DNA of 64,000 nucleotides, taken from contig JAEURJ010000016.1 in assembly GCA_016789305.1 (NCBI GenBank), positions 62,001 through 126,000 of the forward strand, in the 5' to 3' direction. This DNA comes from Anaerolineales bacterium (GTDB lineage Bacteria > Chloroflexota > Anaerolineae > Anaerolineales > Villigracilaceae). Below the pieces are notes generated by a model. That model had not been told where the DNA came from and ran no database searches. It was given only the letters and a program-made list of their open reading frames with translations. The position numbers and the translations under genes are program-made. Below are positions 1 through 8,844 of this stretch, piece by piece; position 1 is the stretch's first letter; the number at the start of each line of letters is the position of its first letter.

Positions 1-2573
1 GTCAGCTTGTTGACTTCCACCTCGGCAGCTTGCACACCGAAGGAAAATGCGAAGTGCATGTCACCGCCTGTACCGAGAGGTTGAGTCTTCGGCGCTTCAT
101 AGACGTAACGGACTTTTGGTTGCTTTCCAAGGGCATTCATCTCCCGATACACATCCGCATACGACATCGAATGTCCATTGACATGAACGATGCCATTCTC
201 AAATCGAATCCGCTCAGGGCGCACATCATATTTCTCAGCCATCGTTGCAGTGATTTCATCCCGTAACGTTTTCGCCGCATAGCGGGATGCATTGCCAGTA
301 ACAAAAGTTTGGCGTGATGCAGTGGTTGGTCCGCCGTTTGGAGTTAAGTCTGTGTCCATGACAAGCACACGTACTTTTGAAGGAGAGACGGACATTTCCT
401 CCGCAACAATCGTTCGCATCACGGTGACGAGTCCCTGCCCCATTTCAGCGGAGGAACTACGCACTTGGAATGTTCCATCCTCGTATAGTTCCACATCCGC
501 GCCAGAGATGTCAGGCGCACCGCCGCCAAGTCCCGTGTTTTTGTAAGCCGCGGCAAAACCCCAGGCACGAACGAGGTATCCGTCCTGAGCGGAGGGTCGA
601 GTAGAGCGAGTGTTCTTCTCGCTCGTATCGAGACCCGCAGTCGAAGGACGAGTTGCAACCTGCGCTTCGTCTACGCTCCCCTGTCGGGTCGCTCCGCTCA
701 GCGCGGAAACAACTCTCGGCACAAACGGATTCGGGTTGTAGTTTCGCATCTCGGCATCCACGCGGTCAATACATTCCGTCAAGCCAACTGACTCGCGCAA
801 TTCCTGTCCTGTGTTGGTGATGCTGCCAACGTGCAAAGAATTCATGCGGCGCAATTCAACAGGTTCGATAGCTAGTTTTTCTGCAAGCATATCCATCATG
901 GACTCAACGGCAAATGCAGATTGAGTCACGCCGAAACCGCGGAACGCGCCCGCGGGCGGATTGTTGGTGTACATGGCATAACAATCGGCGCGGACGTTGG
1001 GAATATCGTACGGACCAGCGGAGTGCGTGGTGGCGCGGGTCATCACTTTTTCACCGAGCGAAGCATACGCGCCCGTGTCGCCATACAGTTCGGTTTCTGC
1101 AGCAACGAGGCGTCCATCTTTCTTCGCGCCGATCTTCACGCGAATCTGCGTGGCATGTCGCTTCGGATGCACAAGCAAACTTTCATGGCGGTCGAACAAT
1201 AATTTCACAGGGCGCTGCGTGGCATCCGCAAGCATGGCAACATGAATCTGCCCCATGATGTCTTCCTTGCCGCCAAAGCCGCCGCCCATCAACTGTCCAA
1301 CCACACGCACACGTTCTTCGGGCCAACCCATCGCGCGCGCAACTTGCGTTTTATCTTGATACGGAATTTGCGAACCGACATAAATTTCCATGCGGCCATC
1401 GGGCAGTGGCACACCAATGCTGCATTCAGGTTCGATGAAAGCATGGTCGGTGGTCGGTGTATGAAAAGTATGTTCAAGAATCACATCAGACTCAGCAAAG
1501 CCTTTCTCCATATCACCTTTGCGAACTTTAATATGCTTTAGCAAATTTCCATTTGGATGAAGTTGGGGCTGCCCTTCCTGACGCGCCTGCACTGGATTTG
1601 TGATGACGGGCTGGAGGTCAAACTCCGCTTCAATCAACGCGGACGCCTGTTCGGCAATCTCCTGAGTTTCTGCCGCCACGATGGCAATTGCATCGCCCAC
1701 GTAGCGCACGCGTTCACCAATCCCAACCAACACAGGCCAATCGTAAATGACAAGTCCGTGAGTCTTTTCGCCTTTGATATCTTCAGCAGTTAGAACCGAA
1801 ACAACACCTTTCAACGCTTTGGCCTTGGAAATATCCAGCTTCGTCAAAAAGCCATGCGGAATCATCGCGCGTTTGGCTTTTGCGTACAACATGCCATCGA
1901 ACACGAGGTCATCTGTGTAGATGGCGGTACCAATGACTTTATCGACTCCATCGTGACGGGTGTGTGTATGCCCAACGGATTTATGTTCATGAATTGAATC
2001 TGGAACGTTCGGTTTCCTGACAGGCTCCCCCGTCCGCAAGGATTCAGCGGCGGCAATGATGGCATTTTCAATGGTGGGGTATCCCGCACAACGACAAAGT
2101 GTATCTTTCAACGCAAAGCGAATGTCATCGCTATTGGGGTTTGGATTGCATTTGAGCAGGGCATATGCCGTCATGATCTGCCCAGGGATGCAGAATCCGC
2201 ATTGCACGGCGCCATGTTCAACGAAAGCTTCCTGCAACGGATGAAGGGCGTTTGAACCGCGAAGCTCGCTAAGGTCGCCAAGGTTTAACTGGTTTTTCTT
2301 CGCGTTCTTTGCGCTCTTAGCGGTAAACTCTCCCGCCAAGCCCTCAATCGTGACGATGTTCTTTCCATCCGCACGAGCCGCAGGATAGACGCAGGACATA
2401 ATCGGCTCGCCATCCACAAGGACAGTACATGCGCCGCACTCGGCTTCTTCACAGCCGATTTTTGTGCCCGTGAGGCGAAGTCGCTGACGAAGCAAAGTGG
2501 AAAGAGTCTCGCCCGGGATGGGGTCAATTGTATGTTTGGTGCCATTAACTGTAAGGGAGATTTGGTTATTCAT
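1..2573 (-). CDS. xdhD: XdhD-like fused Fe-S/molybdopterin hydroxylase subunit (partial, C-terminus off left edge)
   Basis: This gene encodes a xanthine dehydrogenase-family molybdenum hydroxylase in which the 2Fe-2S subunit is fused to the molybdopterin subunit, as in E. coli XdhD. It should hydroxylate purines such as hypoxanthine or xanthine in the cytoplasm. The ATG at 2573 starts a frame open to base 1 (about 857 residues seen). Plant-type 2Fe-2S ligands are C41, C46, C49 and C61; the second cluster uses C124, C127, C159 and C161. The Mo domain shows GGGFGGKE near residue 430, AFRGFG near 540 and SSAEMGQG near 685. The C-terminal part that carries the catalytic Glu in this family lies outside the window. 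Two stretches (about residues 82-106 and 623-664) are coded by repeat-like DNA inserted in frame. It follows the FAD subunit by 88 bases. The family is certain; the purine substrate is inferred from neighbours. Confidence 0.9.
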   Translation of the reverse strand, partial: MNNQISLTVNGTKHTIDPIPGETLSTLLRQRLRLTGTKIGCEEAECGACTVLVDGEPIMSCVYPAARADGKNIVTIEGLAGEFTAKSAKNAKKNQLNLGDLSELRGSNALHPLQEAFVEHGAVQCGFCIPGQIMTAYALLKCNPNPNSDDIRFALKDTLCRCAGYPTIENAIIAAAESLRTGEPVRKPNVPDSIHEHKSVGHTHTRHDGVDKVIGTAIYTDDLVFDGMLYAKAKRAMIPHGFLTKLDISKAKALKGVVSVLTAEDIKGEKTHGLVIYDWPVLVGIGERVRYVGDAIAIVAAETQEIAEQASALIEAEFDLQPVITNPVQARQEGQPQLHPNGNLLKHIKVRKGDMEKGFAESDVILEHTFHTPTTDHAFIEPECSIGVPLPDGRMEIYVGSQIPYQDKTQVARAMGWPEERVRVVGQLMGGGFGGKEDIMGQIHVAMLADATQRPVKLLFDRHESLLVHPKRHATQIRVKIGAKKDGRLVAAETELYGDTGAYASLGEKVMTRATTHSAGPYDIPNVRADCYAMYTNNPPAGAFRGFGVTQSAFAVESMMDMLAEKLAIEPVELRRMNSLHVGSITNTGQELRESVGLTECIDRVDAEMRNYNPNPFVPRVVSALSGATRQGSVDEAQVATRPSTAGLDTSEKNTRSTRPSAQDGYLVRAWGFAAAYKNTGLGGGAPDISGADVELYEDGTFQVRSSSAEMGQGLVTVMRTIVAEEMSVSPSKVRVLVMDTDLTPNGGPTTASRQTFVTGNASRYAAKTLRDEITATMAEKYDVRPERIRFENGIVHVNGHSMSYADVYREMNALGKQPKVRYVYEAPKTQPLGTGGDMHFAFSFGVQAAEVEVNKL
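581..705. repeat. Palindromic repeat element inserted in frame in the molybdopterin domain
   Basis: The ends read cgtcctgagcgga and tccgctcagcg, an inverted pair around a low-complexity middle rich in cgag, tcg and cttcg. A second copy with the same ends sits at 54316-54418. Here the element adds about 42 codons of Ser/Thr/Arg-rich sequence between a conserved NPFVP segment and GYLVRAWGF of the hydroxylase, without breaking the frame. The insertion probably forms a surface loop, but that is an inference. Confidence 0.7.
2254..2328. repeat. Second in-frame repeat-like insert, in the Fe-S domain linker
   Basis: On the minus strand this segment begins with accgctaagagcgcaaag and ends with gagcttcgcggt, so it has inverted ACCGC/GCGGT ends and the repeated aag-gcg-aac texture of a dispersed genomic repeat. 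It codes for a Lys/Asn/Ala-rich stretch (about residues 82-106) between the two 2Fe-2S motifs, where related proteins usually have a short linker. Only one copy is in the window, so repeat status rests on its structure and composition. Confidence 0.5.
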
Positions 2574-2614
2574 CATTATTTCCTCAAAAGATTTAACCAC
2601 GAAGAGTCTTGTAG

Positions 2615-2673
2615 GTCAGGCTTTCAGCCTGACATCTCTCCGATAACAAGTAAATGGCGGGTTACAAACCCGC
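2615..2673. repeat. Two short palindromes between the FAD and XdhD-like genes
   Basis: Positions 2615-2633 (gtcaggctttcagcctgac) and 2657-2673 (gcgggttacaaacccgc) each form a hairpin. The second overlaps the end of the FAD-subunit gene: the codons for the last residues (RAGL) and the TAA stop are part of the palindrome. Neither has a T-run on the minus strand, so they are more likely mobile palindromes or mRNA-stability elements than terminators. Confidence 0.6.
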
Positions 2674-3537
2674 TCTACTCCATGCGGTACCCAACACATC
2701 CCTAAACAACCCATCCACAATGTGCTGACGATAGTCTGCGCTGGCACGGCGGGGGCTGGTGCGAAATTTGGCTTGTGCCAAAAGAGATTCGAGTGCATTG
2801 TTCAGAGATTCGGCGTTGAAGGTTTTTCCACGCAAAGCATTTTCTGTTTCCGTCGCACGGAAGGGAGTCCCGCCGCCCGGGCCGACGGCAATGCGAATAT
2901 CGTTGACTTGATTTCCGTTACGTTCAAGCCAGACTGCGCAATTCAAAATGGGCAAAGCCACTCCCTGCGGACGCATGATACGTTTGAAGCAAGAGGCTTG
3001 ATTATGTTTTTGTAAAGGCAAATAGAAACCGACTAATAATTCTTCCCCATGTTTGAGCGATGATTTTCCAGGGCCGAGAAATAATTCCTTGAATGGAATG
3101 CGACGAGTATCTGATGCGCTGGCAATCTCAGCTTGCGCATCCAAAGTCAATAAAGCAATCGTCCCATCGGCGGCGGGGAGTGCGTGGGCGACGTTGCCGC
3201 CTAGCGTGGCGACATTGCGCACCTGCGGACCTGCGATCAAGCTCCCTGCTTCGACCAATGCCTGGGCATGGCGGGCAGTGAGCGGGTCCGCTACGACGCG
3301 GTTGACTGGGATGCCGGCGCCGACGAACAGCATGTCATCTCGGATTTCGAGTTTGAGCATTTCGCTGATCCCAGTCACATCGATTAAAGTTTGAACGGGG
3401 GAATGACGGCCTTGTTCCAGATCCAATAAAAGATCGGTACCGCCTGCAATCGGTGCAAGCGGACGCGGCGCATTGGCGAACGCGTCCATTGCTTCGGATA
3501 AGTTTTTTGGTTGAATGTAATTCTGCCAAAGGTTCAT
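2662..3537 (-). CDS. ygfM: FAD-binding subunit of molybdenum hydroxylase (YgfM/CoxM-like)
   Basis: This 291-residue protein is the flavin subunit of the xanthine dehydrogenase-type enzyme; it takes electrons from the Fe-S clusters of the XdhD-like partner coded just downstream. The FAD-binding domain shows PIAGGTDLLLDLEQG near residue 30 and GGNVAHALPAADG in the middle, both typical of the PF00941 family, followed by the usual C-terminal domain. The start at 3537 is chosen because AAGGAAGG precedes it; a longer frame to 3588 has no comparable site and adds Lys/Pro-rich residues foreign to the family. Separate FAD and fused Fe-S/Mo subunits match the ygfM-xdhD arrangement of E. coli. Confidence 0.93.
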   Translation of the reverse strand: MNLWQNYIQPKNLSEAMDAFANAPRPLAPIAGGTDLLLDLEQGRHSPVQTLIDVTGISEMLKLEIRDDMLFVGAGIPVNRVVADPLTARHAQALVEAGSLIAGPQVRNVATLGGNVAHALPAADGTIALLTLDAQAEIASASDTRRIPFKELFLGPGKSSLKHGEELLVGFYLPLQKHNQASCFKRIMRPQGVALPILNCAVWLERNGNQVNDIRIAVGPGGGTPFRATETENALRGKTFNAESLNNALESLLAQAKFRTSPRRASADYRQHIVDGLFRDVLGTAWSRAGL

Positions 3538-3632
3538 TGGTGGTACCTTCCTTGATTTGGACGGCGGCACTTTTCGATGGTTACCCAACGCCGCTGGGAT
3601 TGGCAGCGACCACCGAACCGATGGATTGATTT

Positions 3633-4601
3633 TTATTTGCCGCGTTCACCACGGATGTATGGATTACCAAGCGCGGCAGGCGCGCCAATGCGTTTGCGCA
3701 TGGCTTCGCGCGAACCGATCACCAACACGATAACCGTGAACAAATACGGTAGCATTTGCAAAAAGAAACCGAGATACGGGTTGTAATAAAAAGGATTATT
3801 GAAACCGAACAAAACGAGCGGACCTTGAATATCCAAAATGAGACGGCGCAACGCACCGAACGCATACGCACCGAACGCCGCCCGGATCGGATCCCACTGC
3901 GCGAAGATCACCAGGCCGATGGCGATCCAGCCCTGTCCGCCGGTGGTCAATTCACTGAACCAGCCGGGAGAAACCGCAAGGCTGATCGTCGCGCCCGCCA
4001 AACCCGCCAACATGCCGCCAATGAAAACGTAGAAATAGCGCATACGAAAAACGTTGATGCCCAACGCATCTGCAGCGGATGGATACTCGCCCACTGCGCG
4101 CAAATGCAAACCGGGACGTGTGTGATTGATGTAATACCACGCCAAAGGAACCAGCAAATATCCAACATAAACGAGGACGCTTTGATTGGTGAAAAATATT
4201 TTTCCGATAATCGGGATCAATGTCAGCAGCGGGATAGAAAAACTGGGAAGCAAGGAAACGGTCCCGGCCTTGCTCAGCCCTTCGCCTAACACCAGGCTGA
4301 TGCCTGCTCCCAGAAAAGTGAGCGAGAGTCCGCTGACAACCTGATCGGCCTGCAGAGTGATCACGATAAACGCATGGATCTGGCTGATCAACCCCGCGAA
4401 GAACATGGCAACCAGCACGCCAAGCCACGGATTGCCCGTTGCAATCGTAGTGCTGAACGCGCTCATCGCGCCGATCAACATCATGCCTTCCACACCAAGA
4501 TTCAATACACCGGCGCGTTCTGAAAATAATTCTCCAATGGTGGCGAACAACAGCACTGTACCGCTTGCAATGCCTGCCTGGAGGATAATGGTAAAGTCCA
4601 T
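3633..4601 (-). CDS. ABC transporter permease, nucleoside/BMP type (second permease)
   Basis: This 322-residue polytopic protein belongs to the branched-chain/ribose-type permease superfamily (PF02653) and is the NupQ-like half of a BMP-dependent importer. It has about nine hydrophobic segments and the family-typical EYPSAADALGINVFRMRY loop near residue 195, which contacts the ATPase. It starts 3 bases after the stop of the other permease, so the pair is translationally linked. With the ATPase at 5722-7323 and the lipoprotein at 7426-8709 it forms one importer. The purine or nucleoside substrate is inferred from the purine enzymes around it. Confidence 0.92.
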   Translation of the reverse strand: MDFTIILQAGIASGTVLLFATIGELFSERAGVLNLGVEGMMLIGAMSAFSTTIATGNPWLGVLVAMFFAGLISQIHAFIVITLQADQVVSGLSLTFLGAGISLVLGEGLSKAGTVSLLPSFSIPLLTLIPIIGKIFFTNQSVLVYVGYLLVPLAWYYINHTRPGLHLRAVGEYPSAADALGINVFRMRYFYVFIGGMLAGLAGATISLAVSPGWFSELTTGGQGWIAIGLVIFAQWDPIRAAFGAYAFGALRRLILDIQGPLVLFGFNNPFYYNPYLGFFLQMLPYLFTVIVLVIGSREAMRKRIGAPAALGNPYIRGERGK

Positions 4602-4604
4602 GAG

Positions 4605-5729
4605 TTACTCCTCCCCGCGATCAAGTACGATGCGATAGCGCAGCAGGAAGTCGCTGGCAATGAGACAGACCAAAATAATTCCCTGGATCATCTTGGGCAC
4701 GCCGGAAGGTTGAATTTCGCGACCGGCAAGGATCAACGCACCGAACAAAATGGAAGCCACAATAATGACCAGCGGATTTAATTTCGCGAGCCATGCCACG
4801 ATGATGCCGGTAAAACCATATCCCGCTGCGATGGGAGCTGTCTGCAAGCGATGGACCACACCCGAAACTTCAGACATGCCGCCCAACCCGGCAAGCGCAC
4901 CGGAAAGCATCATGACCCAGATCACATTCCTGGTGATATTAATGCCCGCATATTTTGCAGCATGTGGATTATCACCGATCAAACGGATCTCATATCCCCA
5001 GCGGCTGCGGAAGATAATGAACCATAAAATGATCGCGGCGACAATTCCGATGACCAGCCCAAGATGAGTGGTCAGGCCGCGCAGTGCGGGAAATGTTTTG
5101 GCAAATTCGAGCAGACGCGGCAGCCAGGCTTCATTGGGGAATTTGGGCGACATCTGAAAACCGCCTTCTGTCCACACGCCGAAGATCCAAAAGTTAACCC
5201 ACGCCACGGCCACATAGTTCAACATCAACGTGCTGATAATTTCATTTACATTAAACTTTGCTTTAAGATAACCGGGAATAAATCCCCAGATGGCGCCGGC
5301 CGCCATGCCTGCGACCATCATCACCGGGATAAATATCCAGCGTGAAGTGCCCGCCGGCAACACCGGTGCAAGCACGATTGCACTTGCGCCAAACGCGCCC
5401 ATGATGAACTGACCTTCAGCGCCGATATTCCACAACTTCATGCGAAAGGCAACCGAACAAGCCAAAGCCGCCAAAATGATCGGCGTTGCTTTCACAATGG
5501 TATCGGAAAGCACACCCGTATCTCCAAAGGAAGCCTTGGCAATATGCTGATAGGAGCGGATGGGGTCACCGCCTGCGAACGAGATCAACACGCCGCCCAG
5601 GATCAATGCAACGATGATCGCACCAAATGATACCGCGACCGGATACCATTTGGGCGGTTCGCTTAATCGCGGTTCAATTCGAATGCGAAAGGATGCGCGC
5701 TTCTTCTGTACAGCCGTCGACTCAGTCAT
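4605..5729 (-). CDS. ABC transporter permease, nucleoside/BMP type (first permease)
   Basis: This 374-residue protein is the NupP-like permease. A charged N-terminal 35 residues precede the membrane segments, and GDNPHAAKYAGINITRN in the last third is the conserved cytoplasmic coupling loop. The ATG at 5729 is preferred because ATGACTGA there overlaps the stop of the ATPase gene (5722), a classic coupling arrangement; an in-frame ATG at 5762 is possible but lies deeper inside the ATPase gene. It pairs with the permease at 3633-4601 to form the membrane channel of the proposed purine importer. Confidence 0.9.
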   Translation of the reverse strand: MTESTAVQKKRASFRIRIEPRLSEPPKWYPVAVSFGAIIVALILGGVLISFAGGDPIRSYQHIAKASFGDTGVLSDTIVKATPIILAALACSVAFRMKLWNIGAEGQFIMGAFGASAIVLAPVLPAGTSRWIFIPVMMVAGMAAGAIWGFIPGYLKAKFNVNEIISTLMLNYVAVAWVNFWIFGVWTEGGFQMSPKFPNEAWLPRLLEFAKTFPALRGLTTHLGLVIGIVAAIILWFIIFRSRWGYEIRLIGDNPHAAKYAGINITRNVIWVMMLSGALAGLGGMSEVSGVVHRLQTAPIAAGYGFTGIIVAWLAKLNPLVIIVASILFGALILAGREIQPSGVPKMIQGIILVCLIASDFLLRYRIVLDRGEE

Positions 5730-7323
5730 GTGCGGCGACTCCTTCTTTTTGGATTTGTTCAAGCGGAGTGCCGGTCATCATTTGGCCGATCGTATCGATC
5801 AAACTTTCGTCTGGTTCCCCACCTCCAACTTTTACTTCGCCCATGATCCTGCCTTCATAGATCACATACACACGGTCACTCAACGAAAGCAATTCTTCCA
5901 ATTCTTCAGATACCAACAGAACCGCTGCCCCCGCCTCCCGTTGCGCCAAAAGCAATCGGTGGACTCCCTCTATCGCGCCAACATCCAGCCCACGGGTAGG
6001 TTGAACCGCGACCATAAAGGCAGGCAGTCCCGAGATTTCACGCGCAAGGATCACGCGTTGTAAATTTCCGCCGGAGAGCAATCGCACAGGAGTGGAAACA
6101 TTCGGCACAATAATGTCGTATGCCTGCTTCAATTCATTTGCAAGGCTCGTCGCCGCTTTCATGTCCAGCAAACCGCGCTTCAAGATGGGCGCGGTGCGAT
6201 ATTTTTTCATGATGACGTTATCGGTAATACTCAAGTTGGGAGCGCTGCCCACATGCGTTCGATCCTCGGGGACGTACGCCATGCCATGTTGAATACCGAA
6301 CAAAGTGGTACGGTTGCTGACCGTATCGCCGGCAAGTGTGACATGTCCCTGCTTGCATTCGCGCATTCCGGAGATCACCTGTGAAAGCTCGCTCTGACCA
6401 TTCCCCGCCACACCGGCTACACCGACGATCTCGCCGGCACGTACGTTCAACGAAATCCCGCGCAAAGCTGGCAGGCCTTTGTCATTTTCCGCATAAATAT
6501 CCCGAACATCCAAAACAACTTCCCCGGGTTGGGAGGGCTTTTTATCGAGTGAAAAAATAACATCGCGTCCCACCATCAAACGAGCCAACTCCTGACGGGA
6601 AACGCCTTTTGAAGCAATGCCGGAAGCCGTGGCAACGCCGCGCCGCAACACACTGACACGGTCCGCGATGACACTGACTTCCTGTAATTTATGGCTAATG
6701 AAGATCACTGATTTTCCCTGCGCGATCATGGCCCGCAAGGTCACGAACAGACCTTCGATTTCCTGCGGCGCAAGGACGGCGGTCGGCTCATCCATGATGA
6801 GCACGTTCACGCCGCGATAAAGCATTTTAAGAATTTCAACACGTTGCTGTTCCCCCACCGATAATTGCCAGACCTTCGCACGCGGGTCCACTTTCAAACC
6901 AAACCGTTCTCCGAGTTCCGCGATCTTGGTATCGTAATCAGGCAGCCGCAGGAAAAAACGCGGATCATCCAATCCGAGCAAAATATTTTCCGTCACCGTC
7001 TGCGAGGGCACCAGCATGAAATGTTGATGGACCATGCCGATGCCGGCGTTAATCGCATCTCGCGGAGAGGAAAAAACCTTCGGTTCCCCATTGACCAAAA
7101 TCGTGCCGGCTTCCTGACGATACAGGCCGGCCAGCACGTTCATTAAAGTACTCTTCCCCGCGCCATTCTCGCCAAGCAAACCATGGATCTCACCTCGTTT
7201 GAGTTCGAAATTAACATGGTCGTTTGCCAAAACGCCGGGAAATTTTTTGACAATTCCGCGCATTTCAACGATCAACGGCGCTTCTGAAGATGGACCGTGA
7301 GTTGAGGAAGTCTGATTCGTCAC
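5722..7323 (-). CDS. ABC transporter ATP-binding protein with two fused ATPase domains (NupA/MglA type)
   Basis: This 533-residue cytoplasmic protein powers the nucleoside-type importer. The first ATPase domain has Walker A GENGAGKST (residues 51-59), a degenerate signature LSVGEQQR and Walker B VLIMDEPTAVL. The second domain has a degenerate Walker A (GVAGNGQSE) but a full signature LSGGNLQRV and QPTRGLDVG, the usual pattern for this subfamily. It lies 102 bases downstream of the lipoprotein gene and overlaps the first permease by 8 bases. Confidence 0.95.
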   Translation of the reverse strand: MTNQTSSTHGPSSEAPLIVEMRGIVKKFPGVLANDHVNFELKRGEIHGLLGENGAGKSTLMNVLAGLYRQEAGTILVNGEPKVFSSPRDAINAGIGMVHQHFMLVPSQTVTENILLGLDDPRFFLRLPDYDTKIAELGERFGLKVDPRAKVWQLSVGEQQRVEILKMLYRGVNVLIMDEPTAVLAPQEIEGLFVTLRAMIAQGKSVIFISHKLQEVSVIADRVSVLRRGVATASGIASKGVSRQELARLMVGRDVIFSLDKKPSQPGEVVLDVRDIYAENDKGLPALRGISLNVRAGEIVGVAGVAGNGQSELSQVISGMRECKQGHVTLAGDTVSNRTTLFGIQHGMAYVPEDRTHVGSAPNLSITDNVIMKKYRTAPILKRGLLDMKAATSLANELKQAYDIIVPNVSTPVRLLSGGNLQRVILAREISGLPAFMVAVQPTRGLDVGAIEGVHRLLLAQREAGAAVLLVSEELEELLSLSDRVYVIYEGRIMGEVKVGGGEPDESLIDTIGQMMTGTPLEQIQKEGVAAHD

Positions 7324-7425
7324 CGAGTTACTCCTGCGATAGAGTCAATATAAGTAGATCGTAGTGATGTTTTACAAAGTGGGCCAGAACCCAAAGAGTC
7401 CTGGCCCACATTCAACAACTAAAAA

Positions 7426-8709
7426 CTATTCGGGCAGTTCGGCGGTAATACCTTCGGCCCACCACTTCATACAAACTTCAATGCTGCATGGCAAGCCAAA
7501 TTCCGGGAATGCATCCAGATCGACCTGTTCAAGGGATTGTCCAGCGGGCAAAACGACATTTCCCTTGTTGTCATTGATCGGTCCAGTGAACACATCAAAG
7601 CGGGTGAATTCACCAGCGAGCATCTTGGCAAGGGTATCTTCCACCATGGCGATCACTTCGGGGTCAAGATCCTTCACGCCGGGCTGCATTTCCTGGCCTT
7701 CCATAAAGCCGTACAGACCCAAGGCACCGGTATCGGCATCGAAATATTCGTAACCCGGTTCGTAGGTTCCAGCGATCACTTTTTCAGTAATACCTGCATA
7801 AATTGGACCCCAAACCCAATAAGGAGCAGTCAAACAGGCGTCCACTTTGCAGGAGCCATACCAGTCATAGGTGACGCCCCACTTGCCTTTTTCCTGGGCG
7901 ACGTCTGCAACAGCGGGAGTGTCAGCACCGGTGAATACAACCTGTGCGCCGGCGTCAAAGAGAGAAGCGGCGGCTTCTTTTTCGATGATCGGATCGTGCC
8001 AGGTGTTGATCCAGCGGACGTCCAATGTACATTCAGGGCAAGTCTTCTTCATACCCAATGCGATGGCATTGCCAAGGCGAATTTCTTCGGGGATCGGGAA
8101 GGTGGCCATGTAACCAAGCTTGGGGTTGCCATCCTGTTTGGCGCGTGCACCTGCGAGCATGCCGGCCAGATACTTCATGTCTTCCATCGCGCCCATCAAA
8201 TTACCAAAATTCGTGAAATTGGATTTGATGCCCGTGAGGTGAATGAACATGGTATCAGGGAATTCTTCAGCAACTGCTTCCATGGGATCGCCGAAGCCAA
8301 AGGAGGTTCCGAAGATCAGGTTGAAACCCTTGCGGGAAAGGCTGCGGAATACCTGCTCGGAATCGGCGCCTTCGGGAACGTTTTCAATATAAGCAACATG
8401 CACATCCGGCACGTTCTCTTCGATGTAGACCAAACCTTCATAATGAGCCTGTGACCAACCGCCATCATCGTGCGGTCCGATCAAAACCATGGCAACATTG
8501 AATTTGCCTTCAACAACTTCGGGGATCTGGAAACCACTTTCGTCAGCGGGCGCTTCGGTGGCTGCAGGAGCTTCTGTCGCAGCAGGGGCTTCCGTTGCGG
8601 CGGGAGCATCGGTTGCAGCGGGGGCCGCAGTGGCGGCCGGTCCACAAGCGGACAGGACGAGCATGAGTACCATGGCGAACATGGCGAGACGTGAAATATT
8701 CTTACGCAT
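7426..8709 (-). CDS. bmpA: BMP-family substrate-binding lipoprotein of the nucleoside/purine ABC importer
   Basis: This 427-residue lipoprotein should capture purine bases or nucleosides outside the cell and deliver them to the adjacent ABC permeases. The signal peptide ends in LVLSAC with a lipobox Cys, followed by a spacer of repeated APAATEAP units (coded at about 8540-8640) and then the BMP domain (PF02608). The start at 8709 follows AAGGAGAAGAAG; a longer TTG-started frame runs through the operator and has no support. Tryptophan- and Cys-rich sequence near the C-terminus (IEVCMKWWAEG) is typical of close homologues. A HutC-type operator lies about 75 bases upstream, suggesting control by the GntR protein at 15697-16410. 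Confidence 0.92.
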   Translation of the reverse strand: MRKNISRLAMFAMVLMLVLSACGPAATAAPAATDAPAATEAPAATEAPAATEAPADESGFQIPEVVEGKFNVAMVLIGPHDDGGWSQAHYEGLVYIEENVPDVHVAYIENVPEGADSEQVFRSLSRKGFNLIFGTSFGFGDPMEAVAEEFPDTMFIHLTGIKSNFTNFGNLMGAMEDMKYLAGMLAGARAKQDGNPKLGYMATFPIPEEIRLGNAIALGMKKTCPECTLDVRWINTWHDPIIEKEAAASLFDAGAQVVFTGADTPAVADVAQEKGKWGVTYDWYGSCKVDACLTAPYWVWGPIYAGITEKVIAGTYEPGYEYFDADTGALGLYGFMEGQEMQPGVKDLDPEVIAMVEDTLAKMLAGEFTRFDVFTGPINDNKGNVVLPAGQSLEQVDLDAFPEFGLPCSIEVCMKWWAEGITAELPE

Positions 8710-8784
8710 TCTTCTTCTCCTTATGAAATTTGAGTTAACAATGAACGAGACCTGCAAAGTCGAAAGTTGCCTGAGCCTCCTTTC

Positions 8785-8802
8785 ATATTGTCTATACAAT
8801 AT
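8785..8802. promoter_or_regulatory. HutC/GntR-type operator upstream of the purine importer
   Basis: The 18-base palindrome atattgtctatacaatat has 7-base perfect arms around CTAT. Its core GTCTATAC (GTATAGAC on the other strand) fits the GTnTAnAC consensus known for HutC-subfamily GntR regulators. The cluster encodes one such regulator with a UTRA domain (15697-16410). The site sits between the gene for the polytopic membrane protein and the lipoprotein, so it probably controls an internal promoter for the importer and hydroxylase genes. Confidence 0.65.
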
Positions 8803-8844
8803 TAACGGATAGGTCCATTATTGTGAAGGCTGTTACTATTCACA

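Noticed and set aside
7537..8454. Plus-strand 305-codon frame
   Set aside because: It is antisense to the BMP lipoprotein gene, has no ribosome-binding site and no family features.
8540..8640. Minisatellite in the BMP lipoprotein gene
   Set aside because: It codes for the APAATEAP spacer that is usual between the lipid anchor and the binding domain; not a separate element.
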